DNA of 64,000 bases from Inquilinus limosus_F (lineage in GTDB: Bacteria > Pseudomonadota > Alphaproteobacteria > DSM-16000 > Inquilinaceae). Made by a program: the position numbers and the translations under genes. This document shows, in pieces, positions 9,017 through 17,660 of the stretch. Each line of letters starts with the position of its first letter. The stretch's first letter is position 1. The stretch is taken from positions 62,001 to 126,000 of the forward strand of contig NZ_JAHVDK010000016.1 in the NCBI RefSeq assembly GCF_051487185.1. The letters run 5' to 3'. The notes below the pieces were generated by a model. That model was not told the origin of the DNA and did no database searches. It saw only the letters and a program-made list of their open reading frames with translations.

Positions 9017-9735
9017 TGCCCGACGAGTCGCAGCCGCGGGAGCCGGAGGGGAAGTTGTCGGCGAAGGAGCGCTTCGAGCGCGTCTACCGCATCCTCCGCG
9101 ACCGCATCTGCCTCCTGGACTATCCGCCGGGAACCCGGCTTTCGGAGGAGGAGCTGGCCGAGGAGTTCCAGACCAGCCGGACCCCCATCCGCCGCGTCCT
9201 GGCGAGGCTGGAGTCGGAAGGCCTGGTCGAGCCCCGTCACGGCGTCGGCACGATCGTGACCGATGTCGAGATCGAGGATCTGGCCCAGGTCTATCGCCTC
9301 AGGACGGAGCTCGCTTTGCTGATCGGGCGCCTGTCGCCACTTCCCTGGACGGCAGAGGACCTCGACCGGGTCCGCTCGCTGATCGCCCAATGCGACCTCG
9401 ATCACCACGCCACCGACCGCCGGGCCTATGCGCGCCTCAACATGGATTTCTTCATGGCGCTGAGCTCGATGACCGGGAACCAGCCGCTGCGCGAGATCAA
9501 CGAGCGTCTCTACTTCCAGGTCGTGCGCGTCGTGCTGAAGCTGATGCCGAAGCTCGGCCTCGCCGAGGAGATCGCCGCCTTCCGCCGCGAGATGGAGGAG
9601 GTGCTGGCGGCGGCCGAGATCGGCGACCTCGAGGCGATCGGCCACATCCGGCGCGCCCATATCTCCATGAGCTTCACCCGCATGATGCGCTACGCGGAGC
9701 GGGCGCTGGCGGCGCCGAAGGCTGGCCAAGGATAG
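9016..9735 (+). CDS. GntR-family (FCD) transcriptional regulator
   Basis: DNA-binding repressor/activator, 239 residues. The N-terminal winged helix has the GntR signature (YPPGTRLSEEELAEEF, SRTPIRRVLARLESEGLV) at about residues 36-75, followed by an all-helical FCD ligand domain with ARLNMDFFMAL and a C-terminal RRAHIS. It is the last gene of the transporter operon (TGATG overlap with the ATPase gene). It probably controls this locus in response to the imported compound; the TGTGTACATC repeats upstream of the operon are candidate sites. Role inferred. Confidence 0.85.
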   Translation: MPDESQPREPEGKLSAKERFERVYRILRDRICLLDYPPGTRLSEEELAEEFQTSRTPIRRVLARLESEGLVEPRHGVGTIVTDVEIEDLAQVYRLRTELALLIGRLSPLPWTAEDLDRVRSLIAQCDLDHHATDRRAYARLNMDFFMALSSMTGNQPLREINERLYFQVVRVVLKLMPKLGLAEEIAAFRREMEEVLAAAEIGDLEAIGHIRRAHISMSFTRMMRYAERALAAPKAGQG

Positions 9736-9804
9736 CCGGGCCCGAGGCCGGGTCGGTCACATCGCCGCGCCGCACCCACCTCCGGGGCGGCGGATGCGCC
9801 TCGT

Positions 9805-9817
9805 CAACTTGTCATCT
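9805..9817. promoter_or_regulatory. CAACTTGWCAWCT motif, copy 1 (upstream of DUF1537 kinase gene)
   Basis: CAACTTGTCATCT lies about 90 bp upstream of the kinase start. A near-identical copy (CAACTTGACAACT) is found on the opposite strand at 15938-15950, at the other end of the same locus. It is a candidate operator for the GntR regulator at 10964-11710. Two matches only, so tentative. Confidence 0.35.
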
Positions 9818-9907
9818 TCTTCGCAGGGCAGCACCGACAACCAATTGATCTGGAACGCCTTGTGGTGCACAGTTCGGATTGAAATTGTAAGATGTCAGCC
9901 CTTCCGA

Positions 9908-10960
9908 ATGCTCGATACGCGACAGCCGTCGGCGCGCCCGCAGCTGGCCATCATCGCCGATGATCTCACCGGCGCTCTCGACGCGGCGGCGCCCTTCGCC
10001 GGGAGGGGGCTGGCGACCATCGTCGTGGCCGACCTCGCCGATCTCGGGCCGGCCCTGGCGGAAGCGCCCGACATCCTCTCCGTCTCGACTCAGAGCCGCG
10101 AGCTTGCGCCGGACGCGGCGGCAGAGAGGGTGGCGCGGGTGGCGGGCGCCCTGCCCGCGGGCCTTCGGCTGTTCAAGAAGATCGACTCCCGGCTGAAGGG
10201 CAATATCGAAGCCGAATTGTCGGCCCTGCCTGCCGAACGGCTGCTGGTGCTCCCGGCCATTCCGGAATTCGGCCGCATCGTGCGGGACGGATCGCTTTCC
10301 GGCTTCGGCGTCGATACGCCCATCCCGGTCGCGGCGGCGCTCGGCCGGCACGCCGGCCGGTCGACGGTGCCGGACACGCTGAGCGGGGAGGACATGGCGG
10401 GCGCGCTCGCCGCCGCCGACGGAGCGCTGCTGGTCGGCGCCCGCGGCCTGGCCGAGGCCCTGGCCGGCATGCTTTCCGACACGCTGGTGGCCTGCGCCGT
10501 CCCGCCGGGCATGCGCCTGAGCATGGTCGTCGGCTCGCGCGATCCGATCACGCTGGCCCAGGTGAACGCCCTGCGCGAGGGCCATTCCGGCCTGTGCTAT
10601 ATTCCGGCGCCCAACGGCGATGCGCCCGCGCATTCCGTCTGGGAAGAGGCCGGGCGCCTCACCCTGCTGCAGGCAGTACCGGGCGATGCGCCCGCGACGG
10701 GCGAGGCGGTGGTGTCGGCGCTGGCCGAGAGCCTCTGCCGCACCTGCCTGAACGGTCGCACCATGCTGCTGCTCACCGGCGGCGCCACCGCCGCCAAGGT
10801 GCTGGCGCGGCTGGGCATCGGCCGGGTGCGGCTGTCGGGCGAGGTCCTGCCGGGCATGCCGCTGGCACGGGCCGGCGGGTTCGTGCTGATCACCAAATCC
10901 GGCGGCTTCGGCTCCACCGAGGCCTTGAAGCTGATCGCCGATGCGGTCTGCGGCGGGTGA
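9908..10960 (+). CDS. DUF1537 four-carbon acid-sugar kinase (threonate/erythronate kinase type)
   Basis: ATP-dependent kinase of the DUF1537 family, 350 residues, somewhat shorter than the usual ~420. It has the N-terminal AIIADDLTGALDAA motif, FKKIDSRLKGNIEAEL, the C-terminal nucleotide-binding LLTGGATAAKVLARLG, and ITKSGGFGS. The start at 9908 places the first strand at the right distance; the earlier ATG at 9794 only reads promoter sequence. With a PdxA2-type dehydrogenase nearby, the characterised pairing (D-threonate or D-erythronate kinase plus 4-phosphate dehydrogenase) suggests phosphorylation of a tetronate, though the exact substrate is not visible. Confidence 0.8.
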   Translation: MLDTRQPSARPQLAIIADDLTGALDAAAPFAGRGLATIVVADLADLGPALAEAPDILSVSTQSRELAPDAAAERVARVAGALPAGLRLFKKIDSRLKGNIEAELSALPAERLLVLPAIPEFGRIVRDGSLSGFGVDTPIPVAAALGRHAGRSTVPDTLSGEDMAGALAAADGALLVGARGLAEALAGMLSDTLVACAVPPGMRLSMVVGSRDPITLAQVNALREGHSGLCYIPAPNGDAPAHSVWEEAGRLTLLQAVPGDAPATGEAVVSALAESLCRTCLNGRTMLLLTGGATAAKVLARLGIGRVRLSGEVLPGMPLARAGGFVLITKSGGFGSTEALKLIADAVCGG

Positions 10961-10963
10961 GGG

Positions 10964-11710
10964 ATGGCGATGGCGGCTCAGGAACAGAAACTCGCGCCTC
11001 GCAAGCGGCTCGCGGACCTCGTCTTCGAGAGGATGCTGCGGTCGATCAAGTCCGGCGCCTATGAGGCGGATGAGCGCCTGCCGACGGAGCATGAGCTGGC
11101 CGCCGAATTCCAGGTGTCGCGCCCGGTGGTGCGCGATGCGCTGAAGCGGCTGCGCGACCAGGGCTTCGTCTATTCGCGCCAGGGGTCGGGCAGCTTCGTG
11201 CGCCGCTTCGGCCTCAAGGAGCCGCTCGGCTTCGGGCAGGTGGAGAACATCTCGCATCTGCAGCAGTGCTACGAGTTCCGCCTGACGCTGGAGCCGGAGG
11301 CCGCCGCCCAGGCGGCGGAGCGCCACGACGCCCAGTCGCTGCAGGCCATCCAGGACGCGCTGGAGCTGATGCGGGATGCGACCAACCGGCACCGGCACCG
11401 CGAGGATGCCGATTACATGTTCCATCTCGCCATCGCCCGGGCGTCCCGGAACCAGTATTTCGCCAAGGCTATGGAAGCGCTGAAGGACCACATCGCCGTG
11501 GGCATGCAATTCCACGGCCTCTCGCTGAAGCTGACCGCACACGGGCTGCGCGAGGTGTTCGAGGAGCACAACGCCATCTTCGAGGCGATCCGCGACCGCA
11601 AGCCCGATTTGGCGCGGGCGCAGATGCGCAGCCATCTCAGCGGCTCGCGCGACCGCCTGTTCGAAGGCCGGCGGCACCCCGCCGACCCGGTCGCCTCCGC
11701 CGGCGAATAG
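10964..11710 (+). CDS. GntR-family (FCD/FadR-like) regulator
   Basis: Transcriptional regulator, 248 residues, starting 4 bp after the kinase stop. Winged-helix signature: GAYEADERLPTEHELAAEFQVSR and VVRDALKRLRDQGFV (about residues 33-70). The FCD domain includes EFRLTLEPEAA and the metal/ligand-type DADYMFHLAIARAS. It converges with the Fe-alcohol dehydrogenase gene (stops 4 bp apart). It likely controls the acid-sugar genes on both sides. Role inferred. Confidence 0.85.
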   Translation: MAMAAQEQKLAPRKRLADLVFERMLRSIKSGAYEADERLPTEHELAAEFQVSRPVVRDALKRLRDQGFVYSRQGSGSFVRRFGLKEPLGFGQVENISHLQQCYEFRLTLEPEAAAQAAERHDAQSLQAIQDALELMRDATNRHRHREDADYMFHLAIARASRNQYFAKAMEALKDHIAVGMQFHGLSLKLTAHGLREVFEEHNAIFEAIRDRKPDLARAQMRSHLSGSRDRLFEGRRHPADPVASAGE

Positions 11711-11714
11711 GCGG

Positions 11715-12839
11715 CTACATCGCCGCCCGATAGACGCCGAGCACGTCGGCGACGCTCATCTCGCGCGGATTGTTGTCCATCAGGCGCCGGATCGCATGCG
11801 CTTCCTCGGCCCAGCCGGGCAGGTCCTCCGCCCGGGCGCCGTGGCGGGCGAGCCGCATCTCGACCCCGAGATCACGGCAGAAGGCATGGGCCGACGCCAG
11901 GACCGTCTCGGGATCCTGCGCGGGGGCGAGTCCGAGCGCGGCGAGGATCTCGGCCGTCTTGTCCGGCCGCGCGGGCGCGTTGAAGGCCAGCACATGCGGG
12001 AAGATGATCGCGTTGGCCAGGCCGTGCGCCAGGCCCAGCCGCGTGCCCAGCGGATAGGCCAGCGCGTGGCCGGCCGCAGTGTTGACCGGCCCGAGGCAGA
12101 GCCCGCCGTAATAGGAGGCGAGCATCATGCCGGCCCGGGCCTCGGTGTCCGCGCCGTTCGCGACCGCGCGCGGGAGATATTCGCCGATCAGGCGCATCCC
12201 CATCCGGGCATAGGAGTCGATCAGGTCGTGCGCCTTGATGTTGGTGAAGGCCTCGACGCAATGGGCCAGCGCGTCGACGCCGGTCGCCGCGGTGACCGCG
12301 GGCGGCACGGAATGGGTGAGCTCCGGATCCAGGATCGCGATGTCGGCCAGCATGTGCGGGCTCTCGACCGCCAGCTTCGACCGGGTCGCCACGTCGGTGA
12401 CCAGGGCGCGGATGCCGGCCTCCGACCCGGTGCCGGAGGTGGTGGCCACCTGCGCCAGCCGGGTGCGGCGGCCCTGCACGCGGTTGGGGCCAACGACGTC
12501 CCGCAGCGTCTGATCACTGTCCCAGAGCACGGCGACGAGCTTCGCCACATCCATCACTGACCCGCCGCCGAGCCCGACGATCAGCTCCGGCTTCGCCTCG
12601 CGCGCGGTGGCGAGCGCGGCGTCCAGCTCCGCCGTCTCGGGCTCGGCCCGCACGTCCGCGAACACCGTCACCGGGCTGTCGAGCGCCAGCCGGTCGACGA
12701 AGCCCCGCGTGTGCTCGGCGGCGAGGACGAGGATGCGCCGGCAGCCCGACGCCCATTCCCCCAGCCGGCGGGCCGCCCCGGCGCCGATCTCGAGCCGCTT
12801 CGGCTGGTGGAGCGTGATCGCCCGTGCCATCCCCTGCAT
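11715..12839 (-). CDS. Iron-containing alcohol dehydrogenase (maleylacetate reductase-like)
   Basis: Group III NAD(P)-dependent alcohol dehydrogenase, 374 residues. The nucleotide-binding motif LIVGLGGGSVMDVAK is followed by TTSGTGSEAG. The metal-binding region contains ATGVDALAHCVEAF and, further on, NTAAGHALAYPLG and GLAHGLANAI, which supply the conserved Asp and His residues. The start at 12839 removes run-in from the neighbouring aldolase frame. Substrate unknown; context suggests a hydroxy-acid or aldehyde in acid-sugar breakdown. Confidence 0.82.
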   Translation of the reverse strand: MQGMARAITLHQPKRLEIGAGAARRLGEWASGCRRILVLAAEHTRGFVDRLALDSPVTVFADVRAEPETAELDAALATAREAKPELIVGLGGGSVMDVAKLVAVLWDSDQTLRDVVGPNRVQGRRTRLAQVATTSGTGSEAGIRALVTDVATRSKLAVESPHMLADIAILDPELTHSVPPAVTAATGVDALAHCVEAFTNIKAHDLIDSYARMGMRLIGEYLPRAVANGADTEARAGMMLASYYGGLCLGPVNTAAGHALAYPLGTRLGLAHGLANAIIFPHVLAFNAPARPDKTAEILAALGLAPAQDPETVLASAHAFCRDLGVEMRLARHGARAEDLPGWAEEAHAIRRLMDNNPREMSVADVLGVYRAAM

Positions 12840-12850
12840 CGCCTGCCCCT

Positions 12851-13771
12851 TCACTCCGCTTCCAGCCGGGCCATCCGCGCCCAGACGTCCTCGCGCTCCT
12901 CCGGCGTCAGCTCCACCAGCGGCGGGCGCACCTGCAGCCAGCCGCCGCCGCCCCGGCGGCGGGCGAGCATCGCCTTCACGGTCGGCAGCTGGACATAGGC
13001 GTTGGTCAGCTCGCGCCAGCGCACGATCCGCTCCTGCGCCGCGGCGACGGCCGCCGCCTGCTCGGGCGAATTCCAATGCTCGAACACGAAGCGCAGGTCG
13101 GCCGCGATCAGGTTGGAGCTCGCGGTGATGCACCCTGCCCCGCCCGCCTCGAGCACCGGCAGCATCAGCGGGTCCGCGCCGGCCATGACGCCGAAGCCCG
13201 GGAAGGCGCGGATCATCGCCTGCATGTTGCCGAGGTCGCCGGAGCTGTCCTTGATGCCGCAGACGATGCCGGGGAACGCCTCGCGCAGCCGGGCGATCAC
13301 CACGTGGGGAATGCCGACGCCGGACACCTGCGGGATGTGGTAGAGGATCACGCGCAGGCGGTCGCTTCCGACCGCCTCGATGACGCCGGCGAAGGCGCGG
13401 AACAGCCCCTCCTCGCCGACGCCCTTGTAGTAGAAGGGCGGCAGCAGCAGCACCGCCCGGACGCCGGCCCGGCAGGCGTGGCGCGTCAGCGCGATCGTGT
13501 CGGTGACCGCGGTTTGGGCCGTCCCCGGCAGCAGCCAGGCGGGATCGACGCCGGCCTCGATGATCCTGTCCAGCACCGCCATGCGCTCGGACAGGCCGAG
13601 CGAATTGGCTTCGCCGGTGGTGCCGAGCAGCGCGACGCCATGGCACCCCTCTTCGATCAGCGCCCGGCAATGGGCCGCGAAGACGGCGTGATCGACGCTG
13701 CCGTCGGCGTTGAACGGCGTGGCGGCGGCGCAGAAGACGCCGCGGATCTCAGGCTCGGTCGAAGCGGTCAT
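12851..13771 (-). CDS. DapA/NAL-family class I aldolase
   Basis: TIM-barrel lyase of the dihydrodipicolinate synthase/N-acetylneuraminate lyase family, 306 residues. Features are ATPFNADGSVD, the substrate-binding loop GTTGEANSLGLSER, the family Tyr in VILYHIPQVSG, and the Schiff-base Lys in CGIKDSSGD. The start at 13771 overlaps the stop of the pdxA-type gene (4 bp). Given the acid-sugar setting, a 2-keto-3-deoxy acid aldolase or dehydratase is as likely as a lysine-pathway enzyme; I infer a catabolic role. Confidence 0.8.
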   Translation of the reverse strand: MTASTEPEIRGVFCAAATPFNADGSVDHAVFAAHCRALIEEGCHGVALLGTTGEANSLGLSERMAVLDRIIEAGVDPAWLLPGTAQTAVTDTIALTRHACRAGVRAVLLLPPFYYKGVGEEGLFRAFAGVIEAVGSDRLRVILYHIPQVSGVGIPHVVIARLREAFPGIVCGIKDSSGDLGNMQAMIRAFPGFGVMAGADPLMLPVLEAGGAGCITASSNLIAADLRFVFEHWNSPEQAAAVAAAQERIVRWRELTNAYVQLPTVKAMLARRRGGGGWLQVRPPLVELTPEEREDVWARMARLEAE

Positions 13772-14718
13772 GCCGGCTTCCCGGCGACCAGGCGCCGCGC
13801 ATAGGCGATAGCCGCGTTCATGTTGACGTGCTTGGCCTGGCCCGTGCCGGCGATGTCGAAGGCGGTGCCGTGGTCGACCGAGGTCCGGTCGATCGGCAGG
13901 CCGATCGAGACGTTTACCGCCGTGTCGAAGGCGGTGAGCTTGATCGGGATGTGCCCCTGGTCGTGATACTGCGCCACCACCAGGTCGAACTCGCCGGAAT
14001 AGGCGCGGTAGTAGACGGTGTCGGCCGGGATCGGGCCGCGGACATCCATCCCCTCGGCCCGGGCAGCTTCCACGGCGGGGGCGATCAGGCGGTCGTCCTC
14101 GTCCCCGAACAGGCCGTTCTCGCCGCAATGCGGATTGAGCCCGGCGACGGCGATGCGCGGCGCCGGATAGCCGAGCCGCTTCAGATGGCCGTCGCCGGCG
14201 CGGATGGTGGCCAGCACCCGCTCCGGCGCCACCCGATCGATGGCGCCGCGCAGCGACACATGGGTCGAGACATGGATCACCTTCAGCCGGTCCGACGCCA
14301 GCAGCATGAAGGCGGACTTCGTGCCGGTCAGCGCCGCCAGCATGCCGGTATGGCCGTCATAGTGATGGCCGGCCGCGTTCAGCGCTTCCTTGTTGATCGG
14401 GGCCGTGACGATGCAGCCGATGCGGCCGGCCTCGGCCGCGCGCACCGCCGCCTCGATGAACCGGAAGGCGGCCGCGCCAGCCGCGGGGCTCAGCTTGCCC
14501 CAGGGCAGCGGCGCCCCCTCGACCGGGATGTCCTCGACGATGCCGTCGAGGTCGACCGCGACGCCCACGGCCTTCGCCGCCGCCTCGAGTGTCGGCCGGT
14601 TGCCGAAGATCCGGGTGCGCGCCCTGTCCTCGGCGCTCATCTCGGCCACCGCCTTGACGGTGATCTCGGGGCCGACCCCGGCCGGGTCGCCCATGGTGAT
14701 GCCGATGATCTGGCTCAT
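13768..14718 (-). CDS. pdxA2: PdxA2-type 4-phosphate dehydrogenase (tetronate 4-phosphate dehydrogenase-like)
   Basis: Homologue of 4-hydroxythreonine-4-phosphate dehydrogenase, 316 residues. Family motifs: ITMGDPAGVGPEI at the N-terminus, TAPINKEALNAAGHHYDGHT, HVSTHVSLR, LNPHCGENGLFG and YHDQGHIPIKL (metal-binding His/Asp). PdxA2 paralogues next to DUF1537 kinases oxidise D-threonate or D-erythronate 4-phosphate with decarboxylation to DHAP. That pairing is present here (kinase at 9908-10960, opposite strand). Coupled by 4-bp overlaps to both neighbours. Vitamin B6 synthesis cannot be excluded, but the setting argues for catabolism. Confidence 0.85.
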   Translation of the reverse strand: MSQIIGITMGDPAGVGPEITVKAVAEMSAEDRARTRIFGNRPTLEAAAKAVGVAVDLDGIVEDIPVEGAPLPWGKLSPAAGAAAFRFIEAAVRAAEAGRIGCIVTAPINKEALNAAGHHYDGHTGMLAALTGTKSAFMLLASDRLKVIHVSTHVSLRGAIDRVAPERVLATIRAGDGHLKRLGYPAPRIAVAGLNPHCGENGLFGDEDDRLIAPAVEAARAEGMDVRGPIPADTVYYRAYSGEFDLVVAQYHDQGHIPIKLTAFDTAVNVSIGLPIDRTSVDHGTAFDIAGTGQAKHVNMNAAIAYARRLVAGKPA

Positions 14719-15932
14719 GCTCCGTATCCGTCGATCCAGCCGGGGGCGAGCCGCACGTATTTGATCGCCCGCCGGTGATAGGTGAAGGCGAGATGGAGCG
14801 CGCCGTCCGGGCCCTCCAGCAGGGAAGGATAGGACAGCTCGCCGTTCCGGCCGTCGAGCGAATTGTTGGTGAGGCAGGTCCCCTCCCCGTCCTCGACGAC
14901 GCGCCGCAGCGGGAATGTCAGGCCGCCATCCTCCGAGACGCAGAGGGACAGCGGCGCGCGTGGCACGCCCCAGACCGGCGCGCAGCCGCCCTCCGCGTCG
15001 GGGCGCGCATCGCCCTCCCCGAGCTCGTCATAGAGCGACCGGCGCCGGGCCTGCGAGGTGGCGGCCGAGGACGGGTTGCACAGCAGCGCCACGCGGCCGT
15101 CGGACAGGCGGATAGCGCTGATCGAGGAGTTGTTGTTCGGAACGTCCGTGGGCTGCGGCGCCGACCATGTCCGCCCGCCATCCATGCTTTCAGAACGGTG
15201 CACGAAATCCGCCTGCCGGCGGCGGTAGAAGGCGGCCAGGCACCCGCCCTCGAGCGGCACGATCGTCATGTGCACCGAGCCGACCGAGCCCGGCACCTCG
15301 GTGAGTGTCCAGCTCTCGCCCCGGTCGCGGCTGACGGCGACCGCAGAGGTGTCGTGGCTGCCGGTCCAGCGCCGGCCGGGCACGCCGATGCAGCGGAAGA
15401 CCGGCATCATCCAGGCGCCGTCGTCGCGGATGACGATCGGCGCCCGCACGAAGCTGCCGCGCGGCAGGTCGAGCTCGCGCGCCGTCCCGGCGGAGACCTG
15501 CCCGCCCGCGACGTCGAGCGCGCGCCAGCGCAGCAGGCATTCATCCTGGTTGCCCGCGGGCTGTGCGGTGTGGACCAGGCACACGCCGCCATCCGGATCG
15601 ACGAAGATCACCGGGTTCTGCTCCGACCGCGCGGGATCGTCGCTCATCCGCCGCGCGGCGCTCCATTGCGCGGCACCGGGCGCCAAGGTCGAAACATGAA
15701 TCGAGATGTCCGACGCGCCCTCGATCGTGCCGCCGAACCAGGCGCAGGCGAGCGTGCCGTCCGGCAGGAAGGCCAGGAAGGCGGCATGGTTCTGCACGAC
15801 AGGCGACGGCAGGAAGGCCTCGTGCCGCCCCGCCGGGCCGGGAGCGACGACGCCCGTCATGCGCATGGCAATCTCGTCGGGGCTCAACCGCTCCTCCGCC
15901 CACATCCAGGATGCCGCACGATGCTGGCCCAT
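14715..15932 (-). CDS. BNR/sialidase-like beta-propeller protein
   Basis: Exo-sialidase-like protein of up to 405 residues. Asp-box style repeats are seen (SRDRGESWTLTE, SMDGGRTWSAP, SEDGGLTFP) with HEAFLPSPVVQNHAAFLAFLPDG near the start, so a six-bladed propeller is likely. There is no signal peptide, so it would be cytoplasmic, unusual for a glycan-degrading sialidase. The start is uncertain: 15932 lacks a ribosome site and ATGs at 15866/15860 would suit the N-terminal blade as well. It shares an operon with PdxA2 and the aldolase, hinting at hydrolysis of a glycoside or lactone that feeds them. Function unproven. Confidence 0.7.
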   Translation of the reverse strand: MGQHRAASWMWAEERLSPDEIAMRMTGVVAPGPAGRHEAFLPSPVVQNHAAFLAFLPDGTLACAWFGGTIEGASDISIHVSTLAPGAAQWSAARRMSDDPARSEQNPVIFVDPDGGVCLVHTAQPAGNQDECLLRWRALDVAGGQVSAGTARELDLPRGSFVRAPIVIRDDGAWMMPVFRCIGVPGRRWTGSHDTSAVAVSRDRGESWTLTEVPGSVGSVHMTIVPLEGGCLAAFYRRRQADFVHRSESMDGGRTWSAPQPTDVPNNNSSISAIRLSDGRVALLCNPSSAATSQARRRSLYDELGEGDARPDAEGGCAPVWGVPRAPLSLCVSEDGGLTFPLRRVVEDGEGTCLTNNSLDGRNGELSYPSLLEGPDGALHLAFTYHRRAIKYVRLAPGWIDGYGA

Positions 15933-15937
15933 CCGAT

Positions 15938-15950
15938 AGTTGTCAAGTTG
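15938..15950. promoter_or_regulatory. CAACTTGWCAWCT motif, copy 2 (reverse strand)
   Basis: The reverse complement reads CAACTTGACAACT, matching 11 of 13 bases of the motif at 9805-9817. It lies between the sialidase-like gene and the divergent Dpp-type importer, in an AT-rich intergenic stretch (about 15940-16080). Candidate GntR operator for the acid-sugar locus. Confidence 0.35.
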
Positions 15951-16062
15951 TATCGACGCGGAAAACGACCATCCGACACGTCGGAATCCGATAAATTTCC
16001 TTGTTTTTCATATAATTAAAAGTTCAATCGGAACCGGTATCGAGCGATCATTGGACTCGATA

Positions 16063-16091
16063 TTGACAACAATAGGCGAGAGATCCATAGT
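16063..16091 (+). promoter_or_regulatory. Candidate promoter of the Dpp-type importer operon
   Basis: TTGACA at 16063-16068 is followed after 17 bp by CATAGT at 16086-16091, close to a sigma-70-type -35/-10 pair. It sits about 36 bp upstream of the GTG start at 16127. Tentative, by eye. Confidence 0.4.
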
Positions 16092-16126
16092 CCTGGCAAC
16101 AGGGAGGCGGACCAAGGAGACCAAAA

Positions 16127-17632
16127 GTGTTGCCCAGATTTCCGCTGATCGGCGCCGCGCTCGCGGCGCTGTCCATCGGCCCGGCGCTCGCGCAGACCAA
16201 GACCGATGTCACCATCGTGCTGGGCGAGGATGTCGACCTCGTCGAGCCCTGCATGGCGACGCGCTCCAATATCGGCCGCATCATCCTCGAGAACGTCTCG
16301 GAGACGCTGACCGAGTTGGATGTCGGCGGCGGCAAGGGCTTGGTGCCGCGGCTGGCGGAGAGCTGGGAGGCGGTCAACGACAAGACCTGGCGCTTCCATC
16401 TGCGCCAGGGCGTGAAATTCTCCGACGGTTCGGCCTTCGACGCCAGCGACGTCAAGCACTCGATCGAGCGCGCGATGAGCGACAAGATCAGCTGCGAGAC
16501 GCCACGCTATTTCGGCGGCATGACGGTCTCGGCCCAGGTGGTGGACGACCATACCATCGACATCACCGCCGACCCCGCCCAGCCGATCCTGCCGCTTTTG
16601 ATGTCGCTGGTGACCATCGTGCCGTCGGAGACGCCGGTCGAGTTCACGCGCAAGCCGGTCGGCACCGGCCCCTATGTGCTGTCGGAATGGACGCCTGGGC
16701 AGAGGCTCGTCCTCGAACGCCGCGACGGCTACTGGGGCAAGGAGCCGGCCGTGACCAAGGCGACCTATGTGTTCCGTCCGGATTCCGCGGTCCGGGCGGC
16801 GATGGTGGAAACGGGCGAAGCCGACATCGCCCCCTCGATCTCGGAGCAGGATGCCACCAACCCGGCGACCGACTTCTCCTATCTGAATTCGGAGACCTTC
16901 TATCTGCGCCTCGACCATTCCATGGCGCCGCTCAACGACAAGCGCGTGCGCCAGGCCCTGAACATGGCGGTGGACCGCGAGGCCTTCATCGGCACGGTCC
17001 TGCCGAAGGGGACGGAGCTGGCGACCGCCATCGTCCCGCCCACGACGCTGGGCTGGAACAAGGACGTCAAGGTGCCGGCCTATGATCCGGACGGGGCGAA
17101 GGCCCTGCTGGCCCAGGCACGCGCCGATGGCGTTCCGGTCGACACCAAGCTGGAGCTGGTCGGCCGCACCAACAACTTCCCGAACGTCACGGAGGTGATG
17201 GAGGCGCTGCTCGACATGCTGAAGAGCGCGGGCTTCACCGTCGACCTGAAGATGTACGAGGTCGCGGAGTTCGAGGGCCTCTACTCCAAGCCCTATCCCG
17301 AAGGCCGCGCGCCGCAGCTCGTCGCCGCGCAGCACGACAACGCCAAGGGCGATCCGGTCTTCTCGATGTACTTCAAGTACCACTCGAAGGGCCGGCAGTC
17401 GGGCATGAGCGACCCGAAGGCCGACGAGCTGATCGAGAAGGCCAGCGCCGCCTCGGGCGAGGAGCGCGCGAAGCTCTGGTCCGAGCTCTTCGCCTATCTT
17501 CACGACGACGTGGTGGCGGACGTGCTGCTGTTCCACATGGTCAGCTTCGCCCGCGTGAACGAGCGGATCGACTTCAAGCCGACCATCGCCACGAACTCGC
17601 AGCTGCAGCTGTCCGAGATCGGCTTCAAGTAA
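16127..17632 (+). CDS. Dpp/Opp-type ABC transporter substrate-binding protein
   Basis: Family-5 periplasmic binding protein, 501 residues. The start is a GTG at 16127 with AAGGAG 7 bp upstream. The signal peptide is basic then hydrophobic, with cleavage after ALA-Q. Typical family-5 segments: LVPRLAESWEAVNDKTWRFHL, KFSDGSAFDASDVKHSI, and PLNDKRVRQALNMAVDRE. It is first of four genes for a complete importer and divergent from the sialidase-like operon, so it may import a sugar acid, oligosaccharide or glycoconjugate rather than peptide. Ligand unknown. Confidence 0.87.
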   Translation: MLPRFPLIGAALAALSIGPALAQTKTDVTIVLGEDVDLVEPCMATRSNIGRIILENVSETLTELDVGGGKGLVPRLAESWEAVNDKTWRFHLRQGVKFSDGSAFDASDVKHSIERAMSDKISCETPRYFGGMTVSAQVVDDHTIDITADPAQPILPLLMSLVTIVPSETPVEFTRKPVGTGPYVLSEWTPGQRLVLERRDGYWGKEPAVTKATYVFRPDSAVRAAMVETGEADIAPSISEQDATNPATDFSYLNSETFYLRLDHSMAPLNDKRVRQALNMAVDREAFIGTVLPKGTELATAIVPPTTLGWNKDVKVPAYDPDGAKALLAQARADGVPVDTKLELVGRTNNFPNVTEVMEALLDMLKSAGFTVDLKMYEVAEFEGLYSKPYPEGRAPQLVAAQHDNAKGDPVFSMYFKYHSKGRQSGMSDPKADELIEKASAASGEERAKLWSELFAYLHDDVVADVLLFHMVSFARVNERIDFKPTIATNSQLQLSEIGFK

Positions 17633-17660
17633 GCATCCGCATGCGGAGGGCGGATCGGGC

